64,000 nt of DNA from Conexibacter sp. CPCC 206217. GTDB lineage: Bacteria > Actinomycetota > Thermoleophilia > Solirubrobacterales > Solirubrobacteraceae. This document shows, one piece after another, positions 17,431 to 24,822 of the stretch (position 1 is its first letter; each line of letters starts with the position of its first letter). Made by a program: the position numbers and the translations under genes. The stretch covers positions 682,001-746,000 of the forward strand of contig NZ_JAUTDO010000002.1 in the NCBI RefSeq assembly GCF_030646165.1, given 5' to 3'. Below the pieces are notes generated by a model that saw only the letters and a program-made list of their open reading frames with translations, did no database searches and was not told the DNA's origin.

Positions 17431-18405
17431 TCATGCGCGCACGAACGGGCCGGCCGCGTAGCGGCCGTGCGGAAGCTCGCGCCGCTGCAGGTGCGCGATC
17501 ACGTCGTCGAGCATCCAGCTCGCGAGGCGCGCCGCGGCGCCCTCCGAGTGGCCGCCGAGATGCGGGGTCAGGACGACGTTGGGGAGCGTCAGCAGCGGCG
17601 AGTCGGCGCCGAGCGGCTCGCCGACGAAGGCGTCGAGGCCGGCGCCGGCGAGCTGTCCGGCGGCAAGCGCGGCGACCAGCGCCGACTCGTCGACGAGCGC
17701 GCCGCGGGCGACGTTGACGAGCACCGCGCCGTCGCGCGCCAGCGCCAGCTCGCGCTCCCCGATCAGGCCGCGCGTGGCGTCGGTCAGCGGCAGGTGGAGG
17801 CTGACGAGGTCGGCCGCGCGCAGGACGTCGTCGAGGCTGTCGAGCAGCTCGACGCCGTCCGGGACCTGCGCCGGCGCGGGGTCGAACGCGACGATCCGCC
17901 GCACGAACGGCCGCATCCGCGCGATCAGCGCGCTGCCGATGCGACCGATCCCGAGCACGCCGAGCGTGGCGGCGCCGAGGTCGGGCATGCGGCCGAGCCG
18001 ATCGGCCATCACCCAGCCGTCGGCGCGCATCGCGCGGTCGCCGGCGGCGACCTGGCGGGTGCAGGCGAGCAGCAGCGCGGCGGCGTGGTCAGCGACCTCG
18101 CCGGTCGAGTAGCCGGGCTCGTGCACGACCGTGACGGCGCGCGCCGCGGCCGCGTCGAGGTCGACCGTGTCGAGCCCGACGCCCGCGCGTCCGATCACCT
18201 CGACGCTGTCGCCGAACGCGGCGATGCGGTCGGCCGACATCGGCTGCAGCGCGACGACGACGGCCGCTGCGGAGGCGGTCGCTTCGGCGACGCGCTCCGG
18301 CGTCGAGAGGTCGACGACGCGGATCTCGGCACGCTCGCCGACGAGCTGCTGGAGCGCCTCCTCGTCTCCGATCGAGTCGACCGAAACTGCGATCTGCACC
18401 GGCAT
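17431..18405 (-). CDS. D-2-hydroxyacid dehydrogenase (phosphoglycerate-dehydrogenase-like)
   Basis: 324 residues. The NAD-binding GIGRIG with acidic residue in AFDP, the catalytic Arg in NVARGALVD, the Glu in FVGEPL and the His in TPHLGG are all in place. It interconverts a 2-oxoacid and a D-2-hydroxyacid with NAD(H). ATG at 18405 is preferred because GAGGA lies 7 bases before it; GTG and TTG codons just upstream are less likely. It is preceded by its own promoter with a palindrome (18454-18483) and followed after 54 bases by the lipoyl gene, so it may feed or drain the 2-oxoacid used by the dehydrogenase complex. Confidence 0.9.
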   Translation of the reverse strand: MPVQIAVSVDSIGDEEALQQLVGERAEIRVVDLSTPERVAEATASAAAVVVALQPMSADRIAAFGDSVEVIGRAGVGLDTVDLDAAAARAVTVVHEPGYSTGEVADHAAALLLACTRQVAAGDRAMRADGWVMADRLGRMPDLGAATLGVLGIGRIGSALIARMRPFVRRIVAFDPAPAQVPDGVELLDSLDDVLRAADLVSLHLPLTDATRGLIGERELALARDGAVLVNVARGALVDESALVAALAAGQLAGAGLDAFVGEPLGADSPLLTLPNVVLTPHLGGHSEGAAARLASWMLDDVIAHLQRRELPHGRYAAGPFVRA

Positions 18406-18453
18406 CAACACTTCCTCGGGCTCGTGGTCAATCGTGCGGCTGGCAGGGTCCGC

Positions 18454-18483
18454 AGTCTACACGGAGCGTTCCGTGTGCTGCAA
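18454..18483 (-). promoter_or_regulatory. Internal promoter with an 18-base palindrome in the spacer
   Basis: On the minus strand, -35 TTGCAG (18483-18478) and -10 TAGACT (18459-18454) are separated by 18 bases. The spacer is filled by the palindrome ACACGGA-N4-TCCGTGT (18459-18476, forward). The site lies over the 3' end of the Gfo/Idh/MocA gene and before the D-2-hydroxyacid dehydrogenase, so the dehydrogenase sub-operon can be transcribed and repressed separately. Confidence 0.6.
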
Positions 18484-19479
18484 CCTTGATTTCATCTGGT
18501 GGTTCCGTTCGTCGTCTTCGAAGTCGACCCAGGCGCGGCTCGCGGCGGCGTCGCGCAGCCCGATCGCGACGGCCAGCGCGCGCACGCCGTCGGCGACGCT
18601 CGCGCGCGGCTGCGCTTCCCCGCGCGCGACGTCCAGCATGTGCGCCAGCTGCGCGTCGAAGGTGTCGTCGCGCGGCTGCGCGAAGCGCGTCACGCGCGCG
18701 TCGGCCTCGGGGATGCCGCGCGGGAACAGGCGCAGCGTCGCGGCGGGCACGTCGACCTCCAGCCGCGCCGCCGCGCCGAGCACTGTCAGCGCGCGCTGCG
18801 GCGGGTCGGTCACGTAGTCGAGGTGGTAGGTGCCGACGAGGCCGCCGGCCAGCTCGAGCAGGCCGCTGACGACGTTGGGCGCCTGCACCCGTTCCAGCCC
18901 CCTGACCGTCCGCTCGGCGGCGAGGCCGCGCACGATCGGGCCGAGCAGCCAGCGGACGTAGTCCCACTCGTGGCTGTAGTCGCCGTAGAGCCCGCCGCGC
19001 ACGGCGGGACCGTCGAAGCGGCTGTGCGCGCGCACGAGCGTCTCGTAGGCGCCGAGCTGGACGTGGAACGAGACCAGCTCGCCCAGCTCGCCGCGGGCGA
19101 GCACACGCGCGGCGGCGCTCAGCGCCGCGTTGTAGCGCAGCACGTAGCCGACCAGCGCGGGCGTGCCGCTGCGCCGCGCCGCCGCGGCGATCGCGAGCGC
19201 TTCGTCGAGCGAGGCGGCGAGCGGCTTCTCGACCAGGACCGGGATCCCGCGCTCCAGCGCGGCGACGGCCTGCTGCGCGTGCAGTGCGTCCGGCGTCGCG
19301 ACGACGAGCGCGGTCGGCGCGCTGTCGAGCAGCGCGCCGAAGCTCGCCACCGCGACCCACGGGTCGCCGCCGCCGGCCGGTGCCGGGTCGAACGCGACGA
19401 CCTCGTGGCCGGCGCGCACGGCCGCCGCGGCGTGGCGGCGGCCGATCGAGCCGAGGCCGGCGATGCCGATGCGGGTCAT
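18457..19479 (-). CDS. Gfo/Idh/MocA-family oxidoreductase
   Basis: 340 residues. N-terminal Rossmann motif GIAGLGSIGRRHA and the catalytic VLVEKPLA (Lys of EKP) are diagnostic; the C-terminal half is the alpha/beta substrate domain with a YSHEWDY segment. The family oxidises sugars, inositols or their acids with NAD(P). ATG overlaps the stop of the Ldh-type gene (ATGA). The last 20 or so residues are encoded by a stretch that also carries the promoter and motif of the next gene, so the extreme C terminus may be constrained by regulation. Confidence 0.9.
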   Translation of the reverse strand: MTRIGIAGLGSIGRRHAAAAVRAGHEVVAFDPAPAGGGDPWVAVASFGALLDSAPTALVVATPDALHAQQAVAALERGIPVLVEKPLAASLDEALAIAAAARRSGTPALVGYVLRYNAALSAAARVLARGELGELVSFHVQLGAYETLVRAHSRFDGPAVRGGLYGDYSHEWDYVRWLLGPIVRGLAAERTVRGLERVQAPNVVSGLLELAGGLVGTYHLDYVTDPPQRALTVLGAAARLEVDVPAATLRLFPRGIPEADARVTRFAQPRDDTFDAQLAHMLDVARGEAQPRASVADGVRALAVAIGLRDAAASRAWVDFEDDERNHQMKSRLQHTERSV

Positions 19480-20528
19480 GCCGCGATCAGCCCGGCGACG
19501 CCGAGCTGTGCGGCGGCCGCCTCGATCTGCTCGACCGTCGTGCGCGCGAGCGTCGCCGTCGCGCCGCCGGCGGCGGCGTGCTCGGTCTCGCGCTCGCCCG
19601 GCAGCATCACGCGCTGTCCGTGCCGCGGGCGCGCGCCCTTGATCAGCTCGACCGACTCGCCGGCGAGCGCCTTGAACTGCGCGACCGGCAGGAACGCAGC
19701 CGGATCGATCACGACCAGCAGCAGGCAGTTGCTCGGCCGCTCGGGGTCCTTCGCACCGTAGCCTGCGAGCGCGGCCGCGACCAGCTCCGGCAGGATGTTG
19801 AGCGCGTACCCCTTGTGCCCGAGCACGCCGCCGAAGGGCAGCAGCGCGCCAGGCGGGTCGACGAACAGCGCGCCCGGGTCGGTCGTCGGCTCGCCGTCCG
19901 CGTCGACCAGGATCCCCTCAGGCAGCCGCTGCCCGCGCTCGTGGGCCAGCCGCACGGCACCCTCCGCGGAGGTGCTGGTGGCGAAGTCGGTGACGACCTC
20001 GCCCTCGGCGTACGGGACGCCGTACGCGAACGGGTTGGTGCCGAGCACGCCTTCCGCCGCGCCCCACGGCGCGACCAGGCCGGGCAGCCCGACTGCGACC
20101 GTCGCGATCGAGATCAGGTCGCGGCCGGTGGCGCGCTCCATCAGCGACCCGACGCGGCCGACGTGGTGCGAGCGTCTGGTCACGACGCAGGCGACGCCCG
20201 TCTCGGCGGCCTTGCGCGCGGCGACGTCGAGCGCGAAGCGCCCGACGACCTGGCCGTAGTTGCTGGCACCGTCGACCAGCGCCGCGGAGGGAGTGTCGTG
20301 CGCGACCGTGCAGGGGCCGCCGGGGACGACGCGTCCGGACTGCGCCGCCGCGACGTACTCGCCGACGCGTGCGCAGCCGTGCGAGTGCAGGCCCATGCGG
20401 TCGGCACCGACCAGCTCCTCGGCGATCACCGCGGCCTCCTGCGGCGGCGAGCCGACCGCCTCGAAGACGCGCTCGACGGTCTCGGTGAGCCGCTCGATCG
20501 GAAGGTTGACGGTCTCGTCAGGCTGCAT
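19476..20528 (-). CDS. Ldh-family (malate/L-sulfolactate/ureidoglycolate-type) dehydrogenase
   Basis: 350 residues of the malate/L-lactate dehydrogenase family that is unrelated to Rossmann-fold MDH. MGLHSHGCARV (catalytic His), RRSHHVGRVG and APWGAAEGVLGTNPFAYG are the family blocks. Members oxidise 2-hydroxyacids to 2-oxoacids with NAD(P). The start ATG overlaps the SMP-30 gene end by 11 bases and the stop overlaps the next gene, so it lies between a lactonase and a sugar dehydrogenase, as expected for sugar-acid oxidation. Confidence 0.9.
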   Translation of the reverse strand: MQPDETVNLPIERLTETVERVFEAVGSPPQEAAVIAEELVGADRMGLHSHGCARVGEYVAAAQSGRVVPGGPCTVAHDTPSAALVDGASNYGQVVGRFALDVAARKAAETGVACVVTRRSHHVGRVGSLMERATGRDLISIATVAVGLPGLVAPWGAAEGVLGTNPFAYGVPYAEGEVVTDFATSTSAEGAVRLAHERGQRLPEGILVDADGEPTTDPGALFVDPPGALLPFGGVLGHKGYALNILPELVAAALAGYGAKDPERPSNCLLLVVIDPAAFLPVAQFKALAGESVELIKGARPRHGQRVMLPGERETEHAAAGGATATLARTTVEQIEAAAAQLGVAGLIAA

Positions 20529-21504
20529 GCAGGTCTCCGCTCTGAGGCGATGGCGCGACGGGTGCCGGACGCAGCTCGCAGCGCCGCGCCGGCAGCCCGG
20601 CCGCGCCGGGGTCGTCGTGGACGAGCAGCTGGCCCGCGCCGCGCCGCAGCTCGTCCGGGTCGTCGAGGTCGATGCTCGCGGTCGTGATGTAGAGGCGGTC
20701 GAGCGCGGCACCGCCGAACGCGACGCTGGTGGGGTTGGAGACGGGCAGCTCCTGCACCCGCTCGATCGCGCCGTCGGGGCGGTAGCGCACGACCGTCCCG
20801 CCGCCGAACTTCGCGCTCCAGACGTGGCCCTCGGCGTCGACCGCGAGACCGTCCGGCAGGCCGTCGCCGTCCGCGTCGCGCGCGAACAGACGCCGCGCGC
20901 CGAGGCGGCCGGTGTCGGGATCGTGGTCGTAGACGTGGATCGCTCGCGCGCTCGTGTCGGTGAAGTAGAGGCGGGTGCCGTCGGGGCTGAAGCCGAGCCC
21001 GTTGGCGAGGCCGACGCCGCTGACCATGGTCGTGGCGGTCCCGTCGGCGTCGAGCCGGTGCAGGGCGCCGTTGCCCGGCACGCCGGTGTCGTCGAGCGAG
21101 CCGATCCACAGCCGCCCGGCCGCGTCGACCGCGCAGTCGTTGTAGCGGTTGTCCGGCAGCTCGGCCTCCGGGTCGACGAGCAGGCGCAGCGCAGCGGCGG
21201 CGGTGGCGCCGCCGGCGGCGCCACCGGACGGCTCGCCGCCGCCGACATCCGCGTCCGCGTCCAACAGGTGGATCCCGTTCTTGAGGCCCGCGACCAGGCC
21301 GCCGTCGGCGTGCAGCGCGAGCGCTCCCACGCGCGTGGGCGTTGCCCACGCGCGATGCGCTCCGTCCATCGCGAGACGGTGAATCGTGCAGCCGAAGATG
21401 TCGGCCCAATACAGCGCGCCGCCGTCGTCGGGACACCACACGGGTGCCTCGCCGAGCTGGCAGCGCGGGTGCTCCAGGATGCTGATCCGCCGTGCCGATC
21501 CCAT
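20518..21504 (-). CDS. SMP-30/gluconolactonase-family lactonase
   Basis: 328 residues, six-bladed beta-propeller. GEAPVW with the metal-binding Glu, YNDCAVDAAGRLWIGS with the metal Asn, GLANGLGFSPDG and GLPDGLAVDAEGHVW with the metal Asp are the SMP-30 landmarks. It hydrolyses sugar lactones to aldonic acids using one divalent metal. A Gly/Ala-rich insertion lies at about residues 88-103. ATG 21504 is preceded by AGGAGG at 10 bases. It is the first gene of the minus unit, 38 bases from the divergent DapA-type gene. Confidence 0.9.
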   Translation of the reverse strand: MGSARRISILEHPRCQLGEAPVWCPDDGGALYWADIFGCTIHRLAMDGAHRAWATPTRVGALALHADGGLVAGLKNGIHLLDADADVGGGEPSGGAAGGATAAAALRLLVDPEAELPDNRYNDCAVDAAGRLWIGSLDDTGVPGNGALHRLDADGTATTMVSGVGLANGLGFSPDGTRLYFTDTSARAIHVYDHDPDTGRLGARRLFARDADGDGLPDGLAVDAEGHVWSAKFGGGTVVRYRPDGAIERVQELPVSNPTSVAFGGAALDRLYITTASIDLDDPDELRRGAGQLLVHDDPGAAGLPARRCELRPAPVAPSPQSGDLHAA

Positions 21505-21527
21505 GATGTCTGTTCCTCCTGGCAAGA

Positions 21528-21549
21528 TAGTATAACCACTAGATGGAAC
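21528..21549. promoter_or_regulatory. Overlapping divergent promoters with a CTAG-centred motif
   Basis: On the plus strand TATAAC (21531-21536) lies 6 bases before the ATG at 21543, as in leaderless actinobacterial messages. On the minus strand TATACT (complement of 21529-21534) is a good -10 for the SMP-30 gene. Between and over them lies AACCACTAGATGGAAC (21534-21549). Its half CTAGATGGAAC recurs in inverted orientation at 22502-22512. A protein bound here would control both directions. Confidence 0.5.
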
Positions 21550-22487
21550 AGAGAGATTTGACGGCGCCCGTTGCGCCGCACGGCGTCTGGGCAGCCGTCG
21601 CAACGCCGTTCGACGAGCGCGAGCGCTTCGACGAGGGCGTGCTGCGAGAGAACGTGCGGCGCCTCGCCGCCGCCGGCGTGCACGGGATCTACTCCACCGA
21701 CGCCGACGGCGAGTTCTACGCGCTCGAGCTCGACGACTTCGCCCGCGTCGTCGACGCGCTCGCAGACGAGACCGCCCGGGCCGGAGTCGCGTGTCAGGTG
21801 GGCGTGAGCTGGTCGAGCACCGCGGGGGTGACGCGCCGCCTCGCCCACTGCGTCTCGCGCGGAGTGCAGGGAGCGCACGTCGGCCATCCGATCTACATGC
21901 AGATGACGACCGAATCGTGGCTGCGCTACTGGGACGACGTCGCCGCGGCGGTCCCCGACTCGTTCGCGCTGATCCACTACAACACGCCGAAGATGCCCAA
22001 CCATCTGACGGGCCCGCAGTACGCGCAGCTCGCGGCGCGAATCCCGCAGCTGACCGGGACCAAGTACGTCGGCTCCGACGTCGTCGAGTTCGCCGCGCTC
22101 GTCCGGCACGCCCCTCGCCTGGCGCACTTCTGCGGCGAGCAGGCGTTCGGCTTCCTCGCGCCGTACGGCGCGACGGGACTCTACTCCTGGTTCGTCAACT
22201 TCAACCCGCGCTTCATGCTCGCGTGGTACGAGGACGCACGCTGCGAGCGCTGGGCCGAGGTGGTACGCAAGCAACGCCGGATGCTCGAGCTGATCGAGGC
22301 CTCCGCGATCCTCGTGGAGGGCGGAAACGAACATGCCGTGATCGCGAAGGCGCTGTGCTCCGCGTCGGACTTCCTGATCGACCGGCCGACGGTTCGCCGG
22401 CCGTACCTGCCCGTGCCCCCGGAGCGGGTGCGGGCGTGGCAGCGGCTCGTCGACGAGCGCTTCCCCGACCTTGTCTGGACGCCCTGA
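21543..22487 (+). CDS. DapA-family aldolase/lyase, second copy
   Basis: 314 residues, TIM barrel of the dihydrodipicolinate synthase family. The Schiff-base Lys is in TGTKYVGSD and the Tyr in HYNTPK; the N-terminal GVWAAVATPF and the STDADGEFYAL loop (where DapA has GTTGE) differ from lysine-pathway enzymes, suggesting a 2-keto-3-deoxy sugar acid or similar substrate. It is only distantly similar to the copy at 10977. There is no ribosome site before ATG 21543, and a -10 lies 6 bases upstream, so the message is probably leaderless. It leads a plus-strand unit with the FAH and KPR genes. Confidence 0.9.
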   Translation: MEQRDLTAPVAPHGVWAAVATPFDERERFDEGVLRENVRRLAAAGVHGIYSTDADGEFYALELDDFARVVDALADETARAGVACQVGVSWSSTAGVTRRLAHCVSRGVQGAHVGHPIYMQMTTESWLRYWDDVAAAVPDSFALIHYNTPKMPNHLTGPQYAQLAARIPQLTGTKYVGSDVVEFAALVRHAPRLAHFCGEQAFGFLAPYGATGLYSWFVNFNPRFMLAWYEDARCERWAEVVRKQRRMLELIEASAILVEGGNEHAVIAKALCSASDFLIDRPTVRRPYLPVPPERVRAWQRLVDERFPDLVWTP

Positions 22488-22501
22488 CCCGCCTTCCGTG
22501 C

Positions 22502-22512
22502 GTTCCATCTAG
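22502..22512 (-). promoter_or_regulatory. Second copy of the CTAGATGGAAC motif, inverted
   Basis: GTTCCATCTAG here is the exact reverse complement of 21539-21549 and sits in the 92-base gap before the FAH-family gene, next to TATGGT and TCTAAT sequences that could be -10 elements. It is a candidate binding site of the locus regulator. Confidence 0.45.
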
Positions 22513-22579
22513 CAGTATGGTCTAATCATCAGCCGAGACAGATAGTGGCTTGAAGATCCTGCTCGGAAGGAGCGTTCAC

Positions 22580-23410
22580 GTGCGGCTTGCAACGGTGCGG
22601 CACCAGGGAGGGACATGCGCAGCGCGCATCGAGGGAGAGACGGCGGCGCTGCTGGACGCGCGCGACCTCGGGGAGCTGCTGGCGCGCGGCGACGGCGCGG
22701 CCGCGGCCGCGCGCGTGGTCGGCGAGATCCCGGCCGCGACGGCGCGCTATGCGCCGCCGGTGACGGCGCCCACGAAGGTCGTCTGCGTCGGCATGAACTA
22801 CCGCGGGCACATCGAGGAGACGGGCGAGCCCGAGCCGGAGTACCCGACGCTGTTCGCGAAGTTCGCCGACGCGCTGATCGGCGCCTCCGACGAGATCGTG
22901 CTGCCGCGCGACAGCGAGCGCGTCGACTGGGAGGTCGAGCTGGTCGCCGTCGTCGGGCGCGAGCTGCGTCACGCCGACGCCGACGCGGCGGCGGCCGGGA
23001 TCGCCGGCTTCACCGTGGGCAACGACATCTCGGTGCGCGACTGGCAGGGACGGACGACCCAGTGGCTGCAGGGCAAGACGTTCGACTCGACGACGCCGGT
23101 CGGCCCGTGCGTCGTGACGACCGACGAGATCGGCACCTTCCCCGACCTGGAGATCCGCTGCGAGGTCGACGGCGAGCTGCGTCAGCGCTCGCGCACCTCC
23201 GACCTGCTGCGCGGCCCCGCGGAGCTGATCTCCTACATCAGCGCGATCGTGCGTCTGCACCCCGGCGACCTCGTCTTCACCGGTACCCCGGCCGGCACCG
23301 GCATCGGCCACACGCCGCCGCTGCGACTGGAGCCGGGCCAGTCGGTCGCCTCGTCGATCGAGGGCATCGGCGCGCTGCTGAACCCGTGCGTGGCGGAGCC
23401 GGCGCGGTGA
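22580..23410 (+). CDS. Fumarylacetoacetate hydrolase (FAH)-family protein
   Basis: 276 residues. GMNYRGHIEETG, the metal-binding acidic pair in WEVELVAVVGR and the Asp in GNDISVRDWQ are FAH-family landmarks; the end GTPAGTGIG is also typical. Members hydrolyse C-C bonds of acylpyruvates or dehydrate/hydrolyse 2-keto-3-deoxy sugar acids using Mg2+ or Mn2+. GTG at 22580 is chosen because AAGGAG lies 7 bases upstream; an ATG at 22550 would add ten unsupported residues. The stop overlaps the next start (GTGA). Confidence 0.92.
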   Translation: MRLATVRHQGGTCAARIEGETAALLDARDLGELLARGDGAAAAARVVGEIPAATARYAPPVTAPTKVVCVGMNYRGHIEETGEPEPEYPTLFAKFADALIGASDEIVLPRDSERVDWEVELVAVVGRELRHADADAAAAGIAGFTVGNDISVRDWQGRTTQWLQGKTFDSTTPVGPCVVTTDEIGTFPDLEIRCEVDGELRQRSRTSDLLRGPAELISYISAIVRLHPGDLVFTGTPAGTGIGHTPPLRLEPGQSVASSIEGIGALLNPCVAEPAR

Positions 23411-24435
23411 GCGGATCCGGTGAGACGAGCGGTGCGGACGCGGCGCTCCCGCCGCTCGCGATCGTCGGAGCGGGCTCGCTGGGCCAGGCGTTCGCGACCC
23501 TGCTCGCCCACGCCGGCCACGACGTGACGCTCGTCGCGACACCGCGCACGGCGGCGGAGCTGAGCGAGAGCGGGCGGATCCATCTGGAGGGATCGTTCGA
23601 CCTCGATGCGGCGATCGAACCAGGCTCGTTGAACATCACGACGGCTCTGCCCGCCGACGGCGAGCCGCTCGGCCTCCTCTTCACGACGAAGGCGCATCAG
23701 CTCGTGCCGGCAGTCACCCAGCTCGGGCTGCCGCCGGAGCGGGTCGCGTGGGCCGCGGGCGTGCAGAACGGCGTCGTGAAGGACGACGTCCTGCACGCCG
23801 CCTACGGCGCCGGGCGCGTGATCGGCGCCGTGACGATCATGGGCGCAGCGCGCATCGCGAACGGGCGCATCCGCGTGACGGCGCCGGGGATGACGTTCCT
23901 CGGCGAGTTCGGCCGGGGACCCTCGCCTCGCGTCGACGCGCTCGTCGACGCGCTCACCGGCGCGGGGATCCCGGCGCGCGCGGCCGGCGACGTCGCCAGC
24001 GTGATCTGGTCGAAGGCGTGCAACGCGACCGGCGCGTTCGGGACGTGGATGCTGGCCGGGCCGGACGCGCCGCTGGTCGGCTACGACCCAGACCTGATGC
24101 GCGCGTTCCTCACGCTCGTGCGCGAGACCGCGGCGATCGCGCGGGCAGAGGGCGTCGAGGTCGCCGACCACGACGGGCTGCCGCCGGTCCGCGCCTGGGT
24201 GCAGCGCCCGCTGGAGGAGCTGCTCGCCGAGCTGCCCGCGCCGCCGCGCGAGGACGGGCCGCGCAGCTACCCGTCGATGCTGCAGGACCGTCTCGCGGGC
24301 CGTCCGCTGGAGGTCGAGGAGGTCTTCGGCGACCTCGTCGCGCGGGCCGAGCGCCACGACGTCCCCGCCCCCGCGCTGACCTTCACGCGCGACATCCTGC
24401 GCGGCGTCGCCCGTGGCCTTTCGGCCACGGGCTGA
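23407..24435 (+). CDS. Ketopantoate reductase (PanE/ApbA)-family 2-oxoacid reductase
   Basis: 342 residues. NADP-binding IVGAGSLGQAF near residue 20, the catalytic Lys in FTTKAHQ and the second Lys region WSKACNATGAFGTW match the family. In a catabolic cluster lacking panB/panC it is more likely to reduce or oxidise a different branched or hydroxy 2-oxoacid than to serve pantothenate synthesis. The GTG start overlaps the FAH stop. The 3' end is 6 bases from the stop of the convergent RidA gene. Confidence 0.88.
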   Translation: MSGSGETSGADAALPPLAIVGAGSLGQAFATLLAHAGHDVTLVATPRTAAELSESGRIHLEGSFDLDAAIEPGSLNITTALPADGEPLGLLFTTKAHQLVPAVTQLGLPPERVAWAAGVQNGVVKDDVLHAAYGAGRVIGAVTIMGAARIANGRIRVTAPGMTFLGEFGRGPSPRVDALVDALTGAGIPARAAGDVASVIWSKACNATGAFGTWMLAGPDAPLVGYDPDLMRAFLTLVRETAAIARAEGVEVADHDGLPPVRAWVQRPLEELLAELPAPPREDGPRSYPSMLQDRLAGRPLEVEEVFGDLVARAERHDVPAPALTFTRDILRGVARGLSATG

Positions 24436-24441
24436 GCGGGG

Positions 24442-24822
24442 TCAGGCCCGCAGGCAGACCGCGTCGATCTCGACGTCGAAGCCGGGGAAGTCGGAGAAGA
24501 CCGTCGTGCGCGCGGGCGGCGGGTCCTGCGCGATCAGCTCCGCGTAGACGCGGTTGTACTCGGCGATGTCGACGCGGGGGCTGAGGAAGACGCCGATCCG
24601 CACCGCCCGCTGGAGGCTCGTGCCGGCCGCCGTTGCGACCGCCTCGAGGTTGTTGAAGCACTGGCGGATCTGCGCCTCCAGGTCGCCCGGCACCAGCTCG
24701 CCCGCGGGCGTGAACGGGGCCTGGCCGGCGAGGAAGCACAGCTCGCCCGCGACGACGGCCTGCGAGTAGCGACCGGTCGGCGCCGGCGCGTCGGCGGTCG
24801 CCGCGGCATGGATCGCGCTCAC
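24442..24822 (-). CDS. RidA-family imine/enamine deaminase, internal start in the MFS frame
   Basis: 126-residue RidA (YjgF/YER057c/UK114) domain. PTGRYSQAV, GQAPFTPAGEL, the conserved Arg in ARTTVFSDFP and the end EIDAVCLRA are present. RidA hydrolyses reactive 2-aminoacrylate-type imines released by PLP enzymes. GTG at 24822 has a good ribosome site (GGGAG, 7 bases) and its own promoter upstream, so it can be made as a separate protein although it is also the C terminus of the MFS frame. The PLP lyase at 27328 in the same operon is a likely source of imines. Confidence 0.8.
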   Translation of the reverse strand: MSAIHAAATADAPAPTGRYSQAVVAGELCFLAGQAPFTPAGELVPGDLEAQIRQCFNNLEAVATAAGTSLQRAVRIGVFLSPRVDIAEYNRVYAELIAQDPPPARTTVFSDFPGFDVEIDAVCLRA

